A stretch of DNA of 21,684 bases from Actinomycetota bacterium (GTDB taxonomy: Bacteria; Actinomycetota; Acidimicrobiia; Acidimicrobiales; Ilumatobacteraceae): NCBI GenBank assembly GCA_005789925.1, contig SXWG01000211.1, forward strand, positions 1-21,684. Reading direction: 5' to 3'. A program made the translations under genes and the position numbers. Shown here piece by piece: positions 13,820-21,108 of this stretch (positions within the stretch are counted from its first letter, which is position 1; the number at the start of each line of letters is the position of its first letter). The notes beneath the pieces were generated by a model. The model saw nothing but the letters and a program-made list of their open reading frames with translations. It did no database searches and was not told where the DNA came from.

Positions 13820-15400
13820 TCAGATGTTGTCGAGTGCGTACTGTTTGGCCCAGCGGTAGTCGGGTTTTCCAGCGGGTGACCGCACGATCGTGTCTGTCGG
13901 CACCAACTCGCGCGGCACTTTGTACCCGGCGATGTGATTTCGACTGTGTGATTGGATGTCATCGAGTGTGGCCGTGTGACCTTCACGGAACTGAACGACG
14001 GCTGCGATGCGCTCACCCCAACGTTCGTCAGGAACACCCACGACCACCGCATCAAACACTGCCGGATGCGACTTGAGCGCGTTCTCGACTTCTTCCGGGA
14101 ACACCTTCTCACCACCGGTGTTGATGCTGACTGAACCACGACCAAGCATCGTGATGGTGCCGTTTCCTTCGAGCATTGCGAAGTCACCTGGAATGACGTA
14201 GCGGACGCCGTCTGGACCGGTGACGAAGGTCTGCGCAGTCTTTTCGGGATCATTCAGATAGCCGACCGGCACGTTGCCAAAGCGAGCCAACTTGCCGACC
14301 CTTCCTGAACCAGGTGCAAGGCGATTGAGGTTTTCGTCGAGCACGACAGCATCGGGTGCAGCCATGACGGTGGGTCCACCTTTCATGGCGTCACCCTTCT
14401 TCACCATCGAGATCCCGTTACCACCGCCTTCGGACGACCCGATTGCATCAGTGATGACCAGGTTCGGGAAGTTGTCGAGGAACTCATCTTTCGAAGACTG
14501 AGAGAACAGCACCGCGCTGGACGAGATCGCGAAGAGTGACGAGACGTCCGGTGCCGTGCCATTCTCTTTCATCGTCTTGAACTCTTCGAGCAGGGGCCGA
14601 CCGATTGCATCGCCCGTGATCATGAGAAGATTGACTTTCTCTTTCTCGACCGTGCGCCACACATCTGCTGCGCTGAACTTTGCTCTCAACACGTTCGTGT
14701 TACCGACGAAGCTCTGACCCATGATGCTCCATTGCGTCGCACCGTGCATGAGTGGCGGAATCGGGAACGTGGTGAGCGTAAAACCGTTGTTTCCCTTGGT
14801 GACGAAATCTTGCGGGGAGGTCACGCGAGTTCCATTCGTCATGTCGATGCCACCGCCGAGCGCCATCAGCACATCCTCGTGGCGCCACACGACACCTTTC
14901 GGCATGCCCGTGGTACCGCCCGTGAACAAAATGTAATGGTCATCGTTCGACCGTTGCGCGAAATCGCGCACGTCTGATTGGCCCGCGAGTGCTGCTTCAT
15001 ACTCAGGCCCCATGACCAACATCGGTAGTCCAGGCTGTGCCTCTTTTGCTCGCTCAACGAACTCTGGTTGCACGACGAGGAACTTGAGTCCGGCATTGTC
15101 GAAGAGGTATTTCAGCTCGTCGGTCACGTAGCGATAGTTGATGTTGATCCACACGGCCCGCAGTTTGAAGACGGCCCACAGCGTCTCCACCCACTGCACA
15201 CAGTTGTAGGCGTAGATACCCACGTGGTCGCCGGGTCCGATTCCTTGTGCGGCGAGATGATGCGCCAGCCGGTTCGCGCGCGCATCCATCTCTTTGTAGG
15301 TACAACGTGAGTCGTCGTCGATCAGGTACGTGCGATCGGGCCATGCGTCAGCGGCCTGCTCAAAGAGATCGACGAGGTTGTAAGTGGTCGTATTTGCCAT
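13820..15400 (-). CDS. AMP-binding acyl-CoA synthetase (FadD-like)
   Basis: This 526-aa ligase forms acyl-CoA from a carboxylic acid, ATP and CoA. It has the P-loop YILFTGGTTGMPKGVVW, the adenylate motif with SSAVLFSQSSKDEFL and AIGSSEGGG, the hinge GRGSVSINTGGEKVFPEEVE, and the C-terminal catalytic lysine region SPAGKPDYRWAKQYAL. Steroid- and terpenoid-specific ligases such as FadD17/FadD19 share the DYRWAK ending, so a branched or polycyclic acid is plausible but not proven. The ATG at 15400 (MANTTTYNLVDLFEQAADAWPD) is the natural start; the longer open frame to 15511 runs into the divergent crotonase. No good Shine-Dalgarno is seen. It forms an operon with the racemase. Confidence 0.9.
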   Translation of the reverse strand: MANTTTYNLVDLFEQAADAWPDRTYLIDDDSRCTYKEMDARANRLAHHLAAQGIGPGDHVGIYAYNCVQWVETLWAVFKLRAVWININYRYVTDELKYLFDNAGLKFLVVQPEFVERAKEAQPGLPMLVMGPEYEAALAGQSDVRDFAQRSNDDHYILFTGGTTGMPKGVVWRHEDVLMALGGGIDMTNGTRVTSPQDFVTKGNNGFTLTTFPIPPLMHGATQWSIMGQSFVGNTNVLRAKFSAADVWRTVEKEKVNLLMITGDAIGRPLLEEFKTMKENGTAPDVSSLFAISSSAVLFSQSSKDEFLDNFPNLVITDAIGSSEGGGNGISMVKKGDAMKGGPTVMAAPDAVVLDENLNRLAPGSGRVGKLARFGNVPVGYLNDPEKTAQTFVTGPDGVRYVIPGDFAMLEGNGTITMLGRGSVSINTGGEKVFPEEVENALKSHPAVFDAVVVGVPDERWGERIAAVVQFREGHTATLDDIQSHSRNHIAGYKVPRELVPTDTIVRSPAGKPDYRWAKQYALDNI

Positions 15401-15493
15401 GAGTGTGCGACGGCAGTTCGGTGCCGTTCCCCCGCCTGAAATGTAGTAAGCAACATCTTCGACCTCCGCATAGAGCGACAAAAAGGAGCAGCC

Positions 15494-16294
15494 ATGGCAG
15501 GAACCGAGCACCTAAAGGTCGAGCGTGAGAATCACGTTCTCATCGTGACGATGAACCGCCCCGAGGCCAAGAATGCCCTCAGTCCGGCGATGCTCGTTGG
15601 AATGGCCGACGCCTGGAAGATGCTCAACGAAGACGACGACCTTCGCTGTGCGATCCTCACCGGCTCTGGCGGGTCCTTCTGCACTGGCATGGATCTGAAG
15701 GCACGGGCGTCAGGCGATGAAAACGAGAATGCCTACCAAGCACGTTGGGCCGAGGACCCTGACATCCACTGGAAAGGTTTGCTTCGTCACTACCGCCTCC
15801 ACAAACCACTCATTGCCGCAGTAGAGGGGTACGCGGTGGCCGGTGGCACCGAGATCTTGCAGGCCACTCATCTACGTGTCGCCGGAGAGAGTGCCACTTT
15901 CGGAGTGTTCGAAGCCAAGCGCGGACTGTTCCCTGTCGGCGGGTCGACCGTTCGCCTTCAACGCCAGATCGGCTACACGAACGCACTCGAGATGTTGCTG
16001 ACTGCTCGTGCCTACACCGCACAAGAAGCCAAAGACATCGGCCTCATCGGACACGTCGTGCCCGATGGTCACGCTCTTGACAAAGCGAAAGAGCTCGCTG
16101 CTCTCATTGCCGCAAACGGACCGCTTGCCGTCGAAGCGATCCTGAAGAGCGTGCAAGAGACCGCGACGCTGTCAGAAGCCGATGCACTGAAGTTGGAATT
16201 CGAGATCGGCTGGCCGATTTTCTCCACGGAAGACTCGAAAGAGGGCCCGCGCGCTTTTGCTGAAAAGCGTCAACCGGTGTGGAAGCGTCGCTGA
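15494..16294 (+). CDS. enoyl-CoA hydratase/crotonase family protein
   Basis: This 266-aa crotonase would hydrate a trans-2-enoyl-CoA. It shows the oxyanion-hole segments AILTGSGGSFCTGMDLKA and AVEGYAVAGGTEI, the catalytic Glu120 (GGTEIL) and Glu140 (FGVFEAKRGLFP). Their 20-residue spacing matches Glu144/Glu164 of rat enoyl-CoA hydratase. The C-terminal EGPRAFAEKRQPVWK is also typical. An AAGGAG Shine-Dalgarno (15483-15488) precedes the ATG. It is divergent from the ligase-racemase operon (93 bases between starts) and converges on the NfuA-like gene with 13 bases between stops. It probably supplies the hydration step of the island's beta-oxidation. Confidence 0.9.
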   Translation: MAGTEHLKVERENHVLIVTMNRPEAKNALSPAMLVGMADAWKMLNEDDDLRCAILTGSGGSFCTGMDLKARASGDENENAYQARWAEDPDIHWKGLLRHYRLHKPLIAAVEGYAVAGGTEILQATHLRVAGESATFGVFEAKRGLFPVGGSTVRLQRQIGYTNALEMLLTARAYTAQEAKDIGLIGHVVPDGHALDKAKELAALIAANGPLAVEAILKSVQETATLSEADALKLEFEIGWPIFSTEDSKEGPRAFAEKRQPVWKRR

Positions 16295-16307
16295 CCAGCG
16301 ATTGCTG

Positions 16308-16928
16308 TCACGAATAGAACGGATTCGAACCACTCGTGTGATCGGTGAGGTCGCGCACCTTCACAACTCCAGGAACTTGGTCAACGAGTGTGGTCTGGAC
16401 ACCTTCAAGCATCGTCATCTTGCTCATTGAACAACCGTGACAGCCACCACCCATGGTGAGGTACGCAGTGCCTTGGGTGTCGTGACCGACGAACGTGACG
16501 AATCCACCGTGGGCAGCGAGTGACGGATTGACATCGGTGGCGATGACAGCCTCGATTTGTGCGGACATCTCATCGTCTTTGACGAGCCCCTCGACGACGG
16601 GCGCCGGTGGCTTGTTCGGATTGCGCATCAACAGACCCTGTCGGTCGCTGTAGTCGAGCGTGGCTCCGTGAATATGTTCCACGCTTGCTTGCGGAACGAT
16701 GATTTTCAGCCCGTCGATGGTGCGGACTTCGTCGCTGAACGCTGCTTGCGTGACCACATCGAACGAAAGGTCGTAAGTGAATTCGTCGCCGGGTGCCACG
16801 AGCACCTCGATACGGAGACCGAGTCGGTCTTTCTCGGGCTCTTCATCACGCAGTTCGAGCAACTTGGCGAGCGCCTCAGGCGTAATCTCGATGATGGTGT
16901 CTGACGAATTAGTGACGAGTGGGCTCAC
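16308..16928 (-). CDS. nfuA: NfuA-like iron-sulfur scaffold/carrier protein
   Basis: This 206-aa protein has two parts. Residues 10-105 resemble an A-type (IscA/HesB) domain but contain no cysteine, as in NfuA. Residues 115-195 are the NifU C-terminal domain with Cys163 and Cys166 in GGGCHGCSMSKMTMLEGV. Dimers of this domain bind a [4Fe-4S] cluster and deliver it to client enzymes or protect them. The start is a GTG at 16928 without Shine-Dalgarno; TAGCCT (minus strand, 16936-16941) lies 7 bases upstream, fitting leaderless expression. It is unrelated in function to the neighbouring catabolic genes, and marks the boundary to housekeeping genes. Confidence 0.88.
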   Translation of the reverse strand: MSPLVTNSSDTIIEITPEALAKLLELRDEEPEKDRLGLRIEVLVAPGDEFTYDLSFDVVTQAAFSDEVRTIDGLKIIVPQASVEHIHGATLDYSDRQGLLMRNPNKPPAPVVEGLVKDDEMSAQIEAVIATDVNPSLAAHGGFVTFVGHDTQGTAYLTMGGGCHGCSMSKMTMLEGVQTTLVDQVPGVVKVRDLTDHTSGSNPFYS

Positions 16929-16935
16929 GATGCTC

Positions 16936-16941
16936 AGGCTA
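16936..16941 (-). promoter_or_regulatory. candidate -10 for leaderless nfuA-like gene
   Basis: TAGCCT on the minus strand lies 7 bases before the GTG at 16928. The same hexamer precedes the GTG at 1660, also without a Shine-Dalgarno. Confidence 0.3.
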
Positions 16942-16979
16942 CCGCCGACCCGTAGGGCGGTCTAGGCGTGCTCGCCAGA

Positions 16980-17753
16980 TCAGCGTGAGACACCACCGTC
17001 CACCTCGATGCGTTGTCCGGTCACATAACCCGCCGCATCGCTGCACAACCATAGGACCACGTCGGCGATGTCGGATGGCTGACACACTCGTCCAAACGGG
17101 CTCTTGTCGTCAAGCACTCGCAGGTCCTTCAAGTCCATGTTCCCCGTCATCGCTCGCCCCATGCGAACACCCATATCAGTCTCAACGAGGCCCGGCGCGA
17201 CGACATTCACATGAATGTGGTGGGGTCGCTCTTCTTTCGCGAGCACCTGCGCCAACGCCTCTTGTGCCGACTTGCCCATCGAATACGGCGCACTTCCGGC
17301 AGCGAAATAGCTGGTGGCGGTGGATGAGACGAACACGATGTCGCCACGGCCTCGAGTGCGCATTGACGGCAACACAGCCCGGCACAGTTGATGTGGGCCG
17401 AGTGCATGTACCGCGACCAGCCGCCAGAGTTCCTCCGCGTCGGTGTCGGCCACAGACTTTCCCCTTGACGCGACACCACCATTCACGACGAGGACATCGA
17501 TACCACCGTGTGCGGCGATCACTTCTTTCGCCATCGCCTCACATTGCTCAGGCACATCGGTTGACGCCATATGAATGGACGCTCGACCCCCTGCAACAAC
17601 GACGTCTCGTGCGGTTACCTCTGCCGCTTCCTTGTCACGTCGATAGTTGATCGCAACGGTCGCACCTTCTTGTGCGAAGGCGAGCGAGATTCCGCGTCCG
17701 ATTCCACGACCACCACCGGTCACCAAAACGACTTTCCTGTTGAACTTCCCCAT
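16980..17753 (-). CDS. short-chain dehydrogenase/reductase (FabG-like)
   Basis: This 257-aa SDR has TGGGRGIGRGIS at residues about 12-20, a Ser in FVSSTATSYF, the YxxxK pair in APYSMGKSAQEAL, and the C-terminal GYVTGQRIEVDGGVSR. The beta-2 end (AINYRRDKEAAE) has Arg residues after Tyr, which favour NADP(H). The NNAG motif is altered to VNGGV. The substrate is unknown; it is FabG-like by overall similarity. A strong GGAGGT Shine-Dalgarno (minus strand, 17759-17764) sits 5 bases before the ATG at 17753. The longer frame up to 18041 would cross the riboswitch and the thiamine gene and is rejected. It is divergent from the thiamine operon. Confidence 0.85.
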   Translation of the reverse strand: MGKFNRKVVLVTGGGRGIGRGISLAFAQEGATVAINYRRDKEAAEVTARDVVVAGGRASIHMASTDVPEQCEAMAKEVIAAHGGIDVLVVNGGVASRGKSVADTDAEELWRLVAVHALGPHQLCRAVLPSMRTRGRGDIVFVSSTATSYFAAGSAPYSMGKSAQEALAQVLAKEERPHHIHVNVVAPGLVETDMGVRMGRAMTGNMDLKDLRVLDDKSPFGRVCQPSDIADVVLWLCSDAAGYVTGQRIEVDGGVSR

Positions 17754-17773
17754 GTCACACCTCCATGTGCGCT

Positions 17774-17800
17774 GTGGCAAACGTGTACACAGTGGCAAAC
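17774..17800. promoter_or_regulatory. direct repeats flanking a palindrome, possible operator
   Basis: GTGGCAAAC occurs at 17774-17782 and again at 17792-17800. The perfect 8-bp palindrome GTGTACAC lies between them at 17783-17790. The site is 20-50 bases upstream of the SDR start and just upstream of the riboswitch. It could bind a regulator of the divergent SDR, or be chance. Confidence 0.35.
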
Positions 17801-17816
17801 CTAGACCGCCAACGGA

Positions 17817-17822
17817 TACGCT
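17817..17822 (+). promoter_or_regulatory. candidate -10 of the thiamine operon
   Basis: TACGCT lies about 10 bases before the expected 5' end of the riboswitch (about 17832). No good -35 is seen. TGGCAA at 17793-17798, 18 bases upstream, is a weak option that overlaps the direct repeat. Confidence 0.3.
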
Positions 17823-17831
17823 CACGAGAAC

Positions 17832-17917
17832 ACGGGGAGCTCGCTGGATCGGCGGGCTGAGAGGGTGTCCGCCGGCACCGACCCGCACACCTGATCTGGG
17901 TAATTCCAGCGGAGGGA
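17832..17917 (+). ncRNA. TPP riboswitch (THI element)
   Basis: The conserved THI-box blocks appear in order: GGGGAGC (17834-17840), CTGAGA (17857-17862), GACCC (17880-17884), ACCTGATC (17889-17896), then GGGTAATTCC and GCGGAGGGA ending at 17917. This is the canonical TPP aptamer. The last block contains the Shine-Dalgarno GGAGGG (17911-17916) of the downstream gene, 5 bases before its ATG. TPP binding would therefore hide the ribosome-binding site and shut off translation of the kinase. No separate expression platform fits in the remaining bases. Confidence 0.93.
17911..17916 (+). promoter_or_regulatory. Shine-Dalgarno inside the riboswitch
   Basis: GGAGGG is part of the conserved 3' block of the THI element and lies 5 bases before the ATG at 17922. 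It decides that start over the out-of-frame ATG at 17917. It makes translational control by direct sequestration likely. Confidence 0.75.
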
Positions 17918-17921
17918 TGGC

Positions 17922-18596
17922 ATGGTCACTCGACAACACACTCACGCAGTCGTCATCTTGGGTGGTGACTCGCCTCAATCTGAATCTGCCGCAATTGCGA
18001 CCGACGCGTTTGTGATCGCTGCCGACAGTGGATGGGACCATGCGGTGTCACTCGGACTCTCTCCGCACGTTCTCGTCGGCGACCTCGACAGCATCTCGTC
18101 AACCTCGCTCAACGATGCGCGTCAATCGGACACGCTCATCGTCGAACATCCACGCGACAAAGATGCGACGGACGCCGAACTTGCTCTCAGCATCGCTGCA
18201 GACCATGGAGTCGATTCGATACACGTGATTTCTGGCGGCGGTGACCGACTTGACCACGTTCTCGGAGCTCTCCACATCCTCGCTGCACCTGCATTACGCG
18301 GCGTCCGCACGATGTGCACCACTGGCCGAACTCACATACACGTCGTGACGTCACATCACCGAGAAACGTTCGACGTGATCACCGGAGAGACCGTCAGTCT
18401 CATTCCAATCGGAGGCGACGTTCACGTCAGCACCACAGATGGACTTCGATGGCCCTTGCAGGACGAAGTGCTTGCTGCGTTCAGTTCCCGAGGCGTGAGC
18501 AATGTCGCGGTCAGCAACAGCGTGACGGTCACAGTCGCGAGTGGAGTTCTCTTCGTCATCCGACCCGGACATTTCGACCAAGGAGACAACAAATGA
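17922..18596 (+). CDS. thiN: thiamine pyrophosphokinase
   Basis: This 224-aa cytosolic enzyme transfers pyrophosphate from ATP to thiamine, giving TPP. It shows the family motifs in order: VILGGDSP, FVIAADSGWDHA, VLVGDLDSIS, HPRDKDATDAELAL and VISGGGDRLDHVLGAL. The C-terminal thiamine-binding beta-domain runs from about residue 140 and includes GETVSLIPIGGDV. The ATG is set by the riboswitch Shine-Dalgarno. The stop overlaps the next start as ATGA (18593-18596). Its place before the thiamine importer genes makes this a salvage module: import thiamine, then phosphorylate it, with feedback by TPP. Confidence 0.92.
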   Translation: MVTRQHTHAVVILGGDSPQSESAAIATDAFVIAADSGWDHAVSLGLSPHVLVGDLDSISSTSLNDARQSDTLIVEHPRDKDATDAELALSIAADHGVDSIHVISGGGDRLDHVLGALHILAAPALRGVRTMCTTGRTHIHVVTSHHRETFDVITGETVSLIPIGGDVHVSTTDGLRWPLQDEVLAAFSSRGVSNVAVSNSVTVTVASGVLFVIRPGHFDQGDNK

Positions 18597-19591
18597 AGAC
18601 ACGTGCGCTCTCTGTCGTACTCGCGTCACTTGCACTACAGCTGCTGTCGTCGTGTTCATCCACCACCGAGAACAGCGGGTCTGCCGCGCAACGTTCGGTG
18701 ACGTTGCTTGCCTACGACGCATTCACACCTCAAGAAGGCATCTTTGAATCCTTCACTGCAGAAACTGGAATCGAGGTGAAGGTCGTGACTGGCGGTGACA
18801 CGGGGATGCTCGTGTCGAAGGCGATACTCACCGCCGGCAACCCCGAGGCCGATGTGCTGTGGGGGGTCGACAACACCTTTCTTGCTCGCGTGCAGGAAGC
18901 TGACGTACTTGATTCATATGAGCCGGTCGACACCGGAGACGTGTGCATCAATCTTCATGATGCATATTTCGACAATGTCGGTCTCGCAAGACCAGTGAGC
19001 CTCGACGATCTCGTCGATCAGGCATACAAGGACTTGCTTGTCGTCCAGGACCCCCGCACGAGCTCACCAGGGCTCGCCTTCCTACTCGCCACCATCGCCA
19101 CCTACGGCGAAGACGGATGGCATGAATACTGGAGTCGTCTTCGAAGCAATGGTGTGAAGATCGTCAGCGACTGGACGACTGCGTACACCGTGGAGTTCTC
19201 CGGTTCGTCAGGCAAAGGACCGCGTCCATTGGTCGTAAGCTACGGGTCGTCACCGCCGGCAGAGGTCTTGTATAGCGACCCGCCAGTGACCGTGCCACCG
19301 ACCTCGGTGATGGAGTCGTCGTGTTTTCGTCAAACCGAATATGTGGGTCGACTCCGTGGCGCCAAGAACAGCGAGAGTGCCGACAAACTCATCGACTTCC
19401 TGCTCGGCACGACTTTTCAAGAGTCGATGCCCCTGTCCCTGTTCGTTTTTCCCGTGAATGAATCGGCCACCTTGCCTGAAGTGTTTCAAAACTTCGCGGT
19501 GAAACCGGCAAATCCGTTGGTCCTCGATGCCGAGACCATTGCTCGGAATCGTGAGAGGTGGATCGAACGATGGGCAGAGTTGGCCTTATGA
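18593..19591 (+). CDS. thiB: thiamine ABC transporter substrate-binding lipoprotein (ThiB/TbpA-like)
   Basis: This 332-aa precursor has an N-terminal hydrophobic signal peptide and a lipobox LSSC with Cys21, so the mature protein would be membrane-anchored outside the cell. The segments LLAYDAFTPQEGIFESFTAETGIEVKVV and NPEADVLWGVDNTFLARVQEADVLDSYEP match the thiamine/iron-type periplasmic binding proteins. The 'GxDN' segment recalls E. coli TbpA. It starts at ATG 18593, with AAGGAG at 18580-18585, and overlaps the kinase stop as ATGA. Thiamine specificity rests on riboswitch control and the neighbours. The longer frame from 18314 is a shadow of the kinase gene. Confidence 0.87.
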   Translation: MKTRALSVVLASLALQLLSSCSSTTENSGSAAQRSVTLLAYDAFTPQEGIFESFTAETGIEVKVVTGGDTGMLVSKAILTAGNPEADVLWGVDNTFLARVQEADVLDSYEPVDTGDVCINLHDAYFDNVGLARPVSLDDLVDQAYKDLLVVQDPRTSSPGLAFLLATIATYGEDGWHEYWSRLRSNGVKIVSDWTTAYTVEFSGSSGKGPRPLVVSYGSSPPAEVLYSDPPVTVPPTSVMESSCFRQTEYVGRLRGAKNSESADKLIDFLLGTTFQESMPLSLFVFPVNESATLPEVFQNFAVKPANPLVLDAETIARNRERWIERWAELAL

Positions 19592-21108
19592 CGATGTTGC
19601 TTCTCGTCCCTGTCGGCGTGCTCATGGTTTTCTATCTGTTGCCGACGCTCAACATGATCACGTCGGTGACGTCATTTGACTCTCTGCGAGAACACTTGAC
19701 TTCAACCGCGACGTGGGATGTGCTGTGGTTCACCACCTGGCAAGCGATACTCAGCACGATCCTCACCTTCGCCGTTGCACTTCCCGTCACATGGGCGCTC
19801 TCCATCTTTCGTTTCCGCTGGCACTCAGTCGCCCAAGCGATCATGGTCGCGCCATTCGTGCTGCCCTCGGTCGTCGTCGCCGCTGCAGTGCGCTCCGTCG
19901 TTCCCGGTGACGACGACACGGGTTTGTTGCCCATCCTTGTCGCACACTGCATCTTCAATGTCGCCGTCGTCGTTCGCATCGTGGGCAGTCGCTGGAACCT
20001 CATTCCACGCGACATGACACTCGCCGCTACCTCGCTCGGATCAAGTCCGCTCAGAACCTTCACATCAGTGACAGCACCGCTTCTACGTCGACCCATCGCC
20101 GCAGCATGCGCACTCGTCTTCGCATTCACTTTCATGTCCTATGGCGTGGTCGCTGTTCTTGGTGGTCCCGCATTCCGCACGGTTGAGGTCGAGATCTTCA
20201 CCCAAGCAGTCACCTTCGGCGATCTCGACGAGGCCGTGGTGCTGTCGGTTCTGCAGATCGTCCTTGTCGGAATCCTGTTCACGTTCACAGGGGGTGAGTC
20301 TCCGGTGGCGGGACCATCAACAATCAGCAATGGATCGCCTCTGACGCTTCATCCTCGTCGCCGATCGATTTCCATGTTCGTCCTCGTCTCATGTGTCGCC
20401 ATGTGCGCGCCATTTTTCACCCTCGTTCGCCGTTCATTTGGTGGTGATGGAGCGTTCACCATCGGCGGTTGGCGGGCTCTCTGGAACGGCTCGCTAGCGA
20501 CGGTCGGCGTCAACGTACCGCGCGCTCTGCTGAACTCGGTCATCTTCGCCACGCTCTGTGTCGCGATCTGTCTTCCTTGTGCCGTCGTCATCGCGACGGT
20601 CCGTGACCGCATGGTGAGAGGCGCCCGTCTTCTCGATCTTTTGACGGCCGGACCGGTCATCACTTCCGGAGTGATCCTTGGTTTTGGTGCGATCATCACA
20701 TTCGATGAATCACCGATCAACTGGCGAGCATCGACCTGGCTGATTCCAGTCATGCACGCTGTCATCGCTCTCCCCCTCGCCATACGCATCATCTCTCACG
20801 CACTGCAGGCGATACCGCAAGGTCAGCGAGATGCCGCGGCCATCCTTGGAGCGAGCCCCTTTGTTTCATGGTGGACAATCGACATTGGCGCATCCCGACG
20901 TGCACTGCGTGCGTCAGCCGGAGTGTCAGCGGCATTGTCAATCGGCGAATTCGGGGCGACGTCATTTCTCAGTCGACAAGACACTCAGACATTGCCGGTG
21001 GCACTCGCTCAATTGCTCGGGAGACCAGGCGACATCGTTCAGCAGGCAGGCTTCGCGGTGTCACTGATCATGGTCGTGTTCGTCGCAGCGGCGGTGTCTC
21101 GTGCTTGA
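19588..21108 (+). CDS. thiP: thiamine ABC transporter permease (ThiP-like)
   Basis: This 506-aa inner-membrane protein starts with a transmembrane helix (MTMLLLVPVGVLMVFYLLP). It contains two BPD-type permease halves with about 12 hydrophobic segments in all, like E. coli ThiP. Two EAA-like loops that contact the ATPase are visible: AATSLGSSPLRTFTSVTAPLL near residue 150 and AAAILGASPFVSWWTID near 416. The second half ends with SAALSIGEFGATSFLSRQD. I chose ATG 19588 because it overlaps the ThiB stop as ATGA; the in-frame GTG at 19558 and ATG at 19570 are less likely. The stop overlaps the ATPase gene at 21101-21108. Confidence 0.87.
   Translation: MTMLLLVPVGVLMVFYLLPTLNMITSVTSFDSLREHLTSTATWDVLWFTTWQAILSTILTFAVALPVTWALSIFRFRWHSVAQAIMVAPFVLPSVVVAAAVRSVVPGDDDTGLLPILVAHCIFNVAVVVRIVGSRWNLIPRDMTLAATSLGSSPLRTFTSVTAPLLRRPIAAACALVFAFTFMSYGVVAVLGGPAFRTVEVEIFTQAVTFGDLDEAVVLSVLQIVLVGILFTFTGGESPVAGPSTISNGSPLTLHPRRRSISMFVLVSCVAMCAPFFTLVRRSFGGDGAFTIGGWRALWNGSLATVGVNVPRALLNSVIFATLCVAICLPCAVVIATVRDRMVRGARLLDLLTAGPVITSGVILGFGAIITFDESPINWRASTWLIPVMHAVIALPLAIRIISHALQAIPQGQRDAAAILGASPFVSWWTIDIGASRRALRASAGVSAALSIGEFGATSFLSRQDTQTLPVALAQLLGRPGDIVQQAGFAVSLIMVVFVAAAVSRA

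Noticed and set aside
15401..15511. Extension of the acyl-CoA synthetase to 15511
   Set aside because: It crosses the divergent crotonase start and has no family similarity. MANTTTYNLVDLFEQ at 15400 is the natural N-terminus.
17754..18041. N-terminal extension of the SDR gene to 18041
   Set aside because: It would run through the riboswitch and the start of the thiamine kinase. A strong GGAGGT site sets the start at 17753.
18314..18592. N-terminal extension of the thiamine-binding protein
   Set aside because: This stretch is another frame of the kinase gene. The Shine-Dalgarno, signal peptide and lipobox fix the start at 18593.
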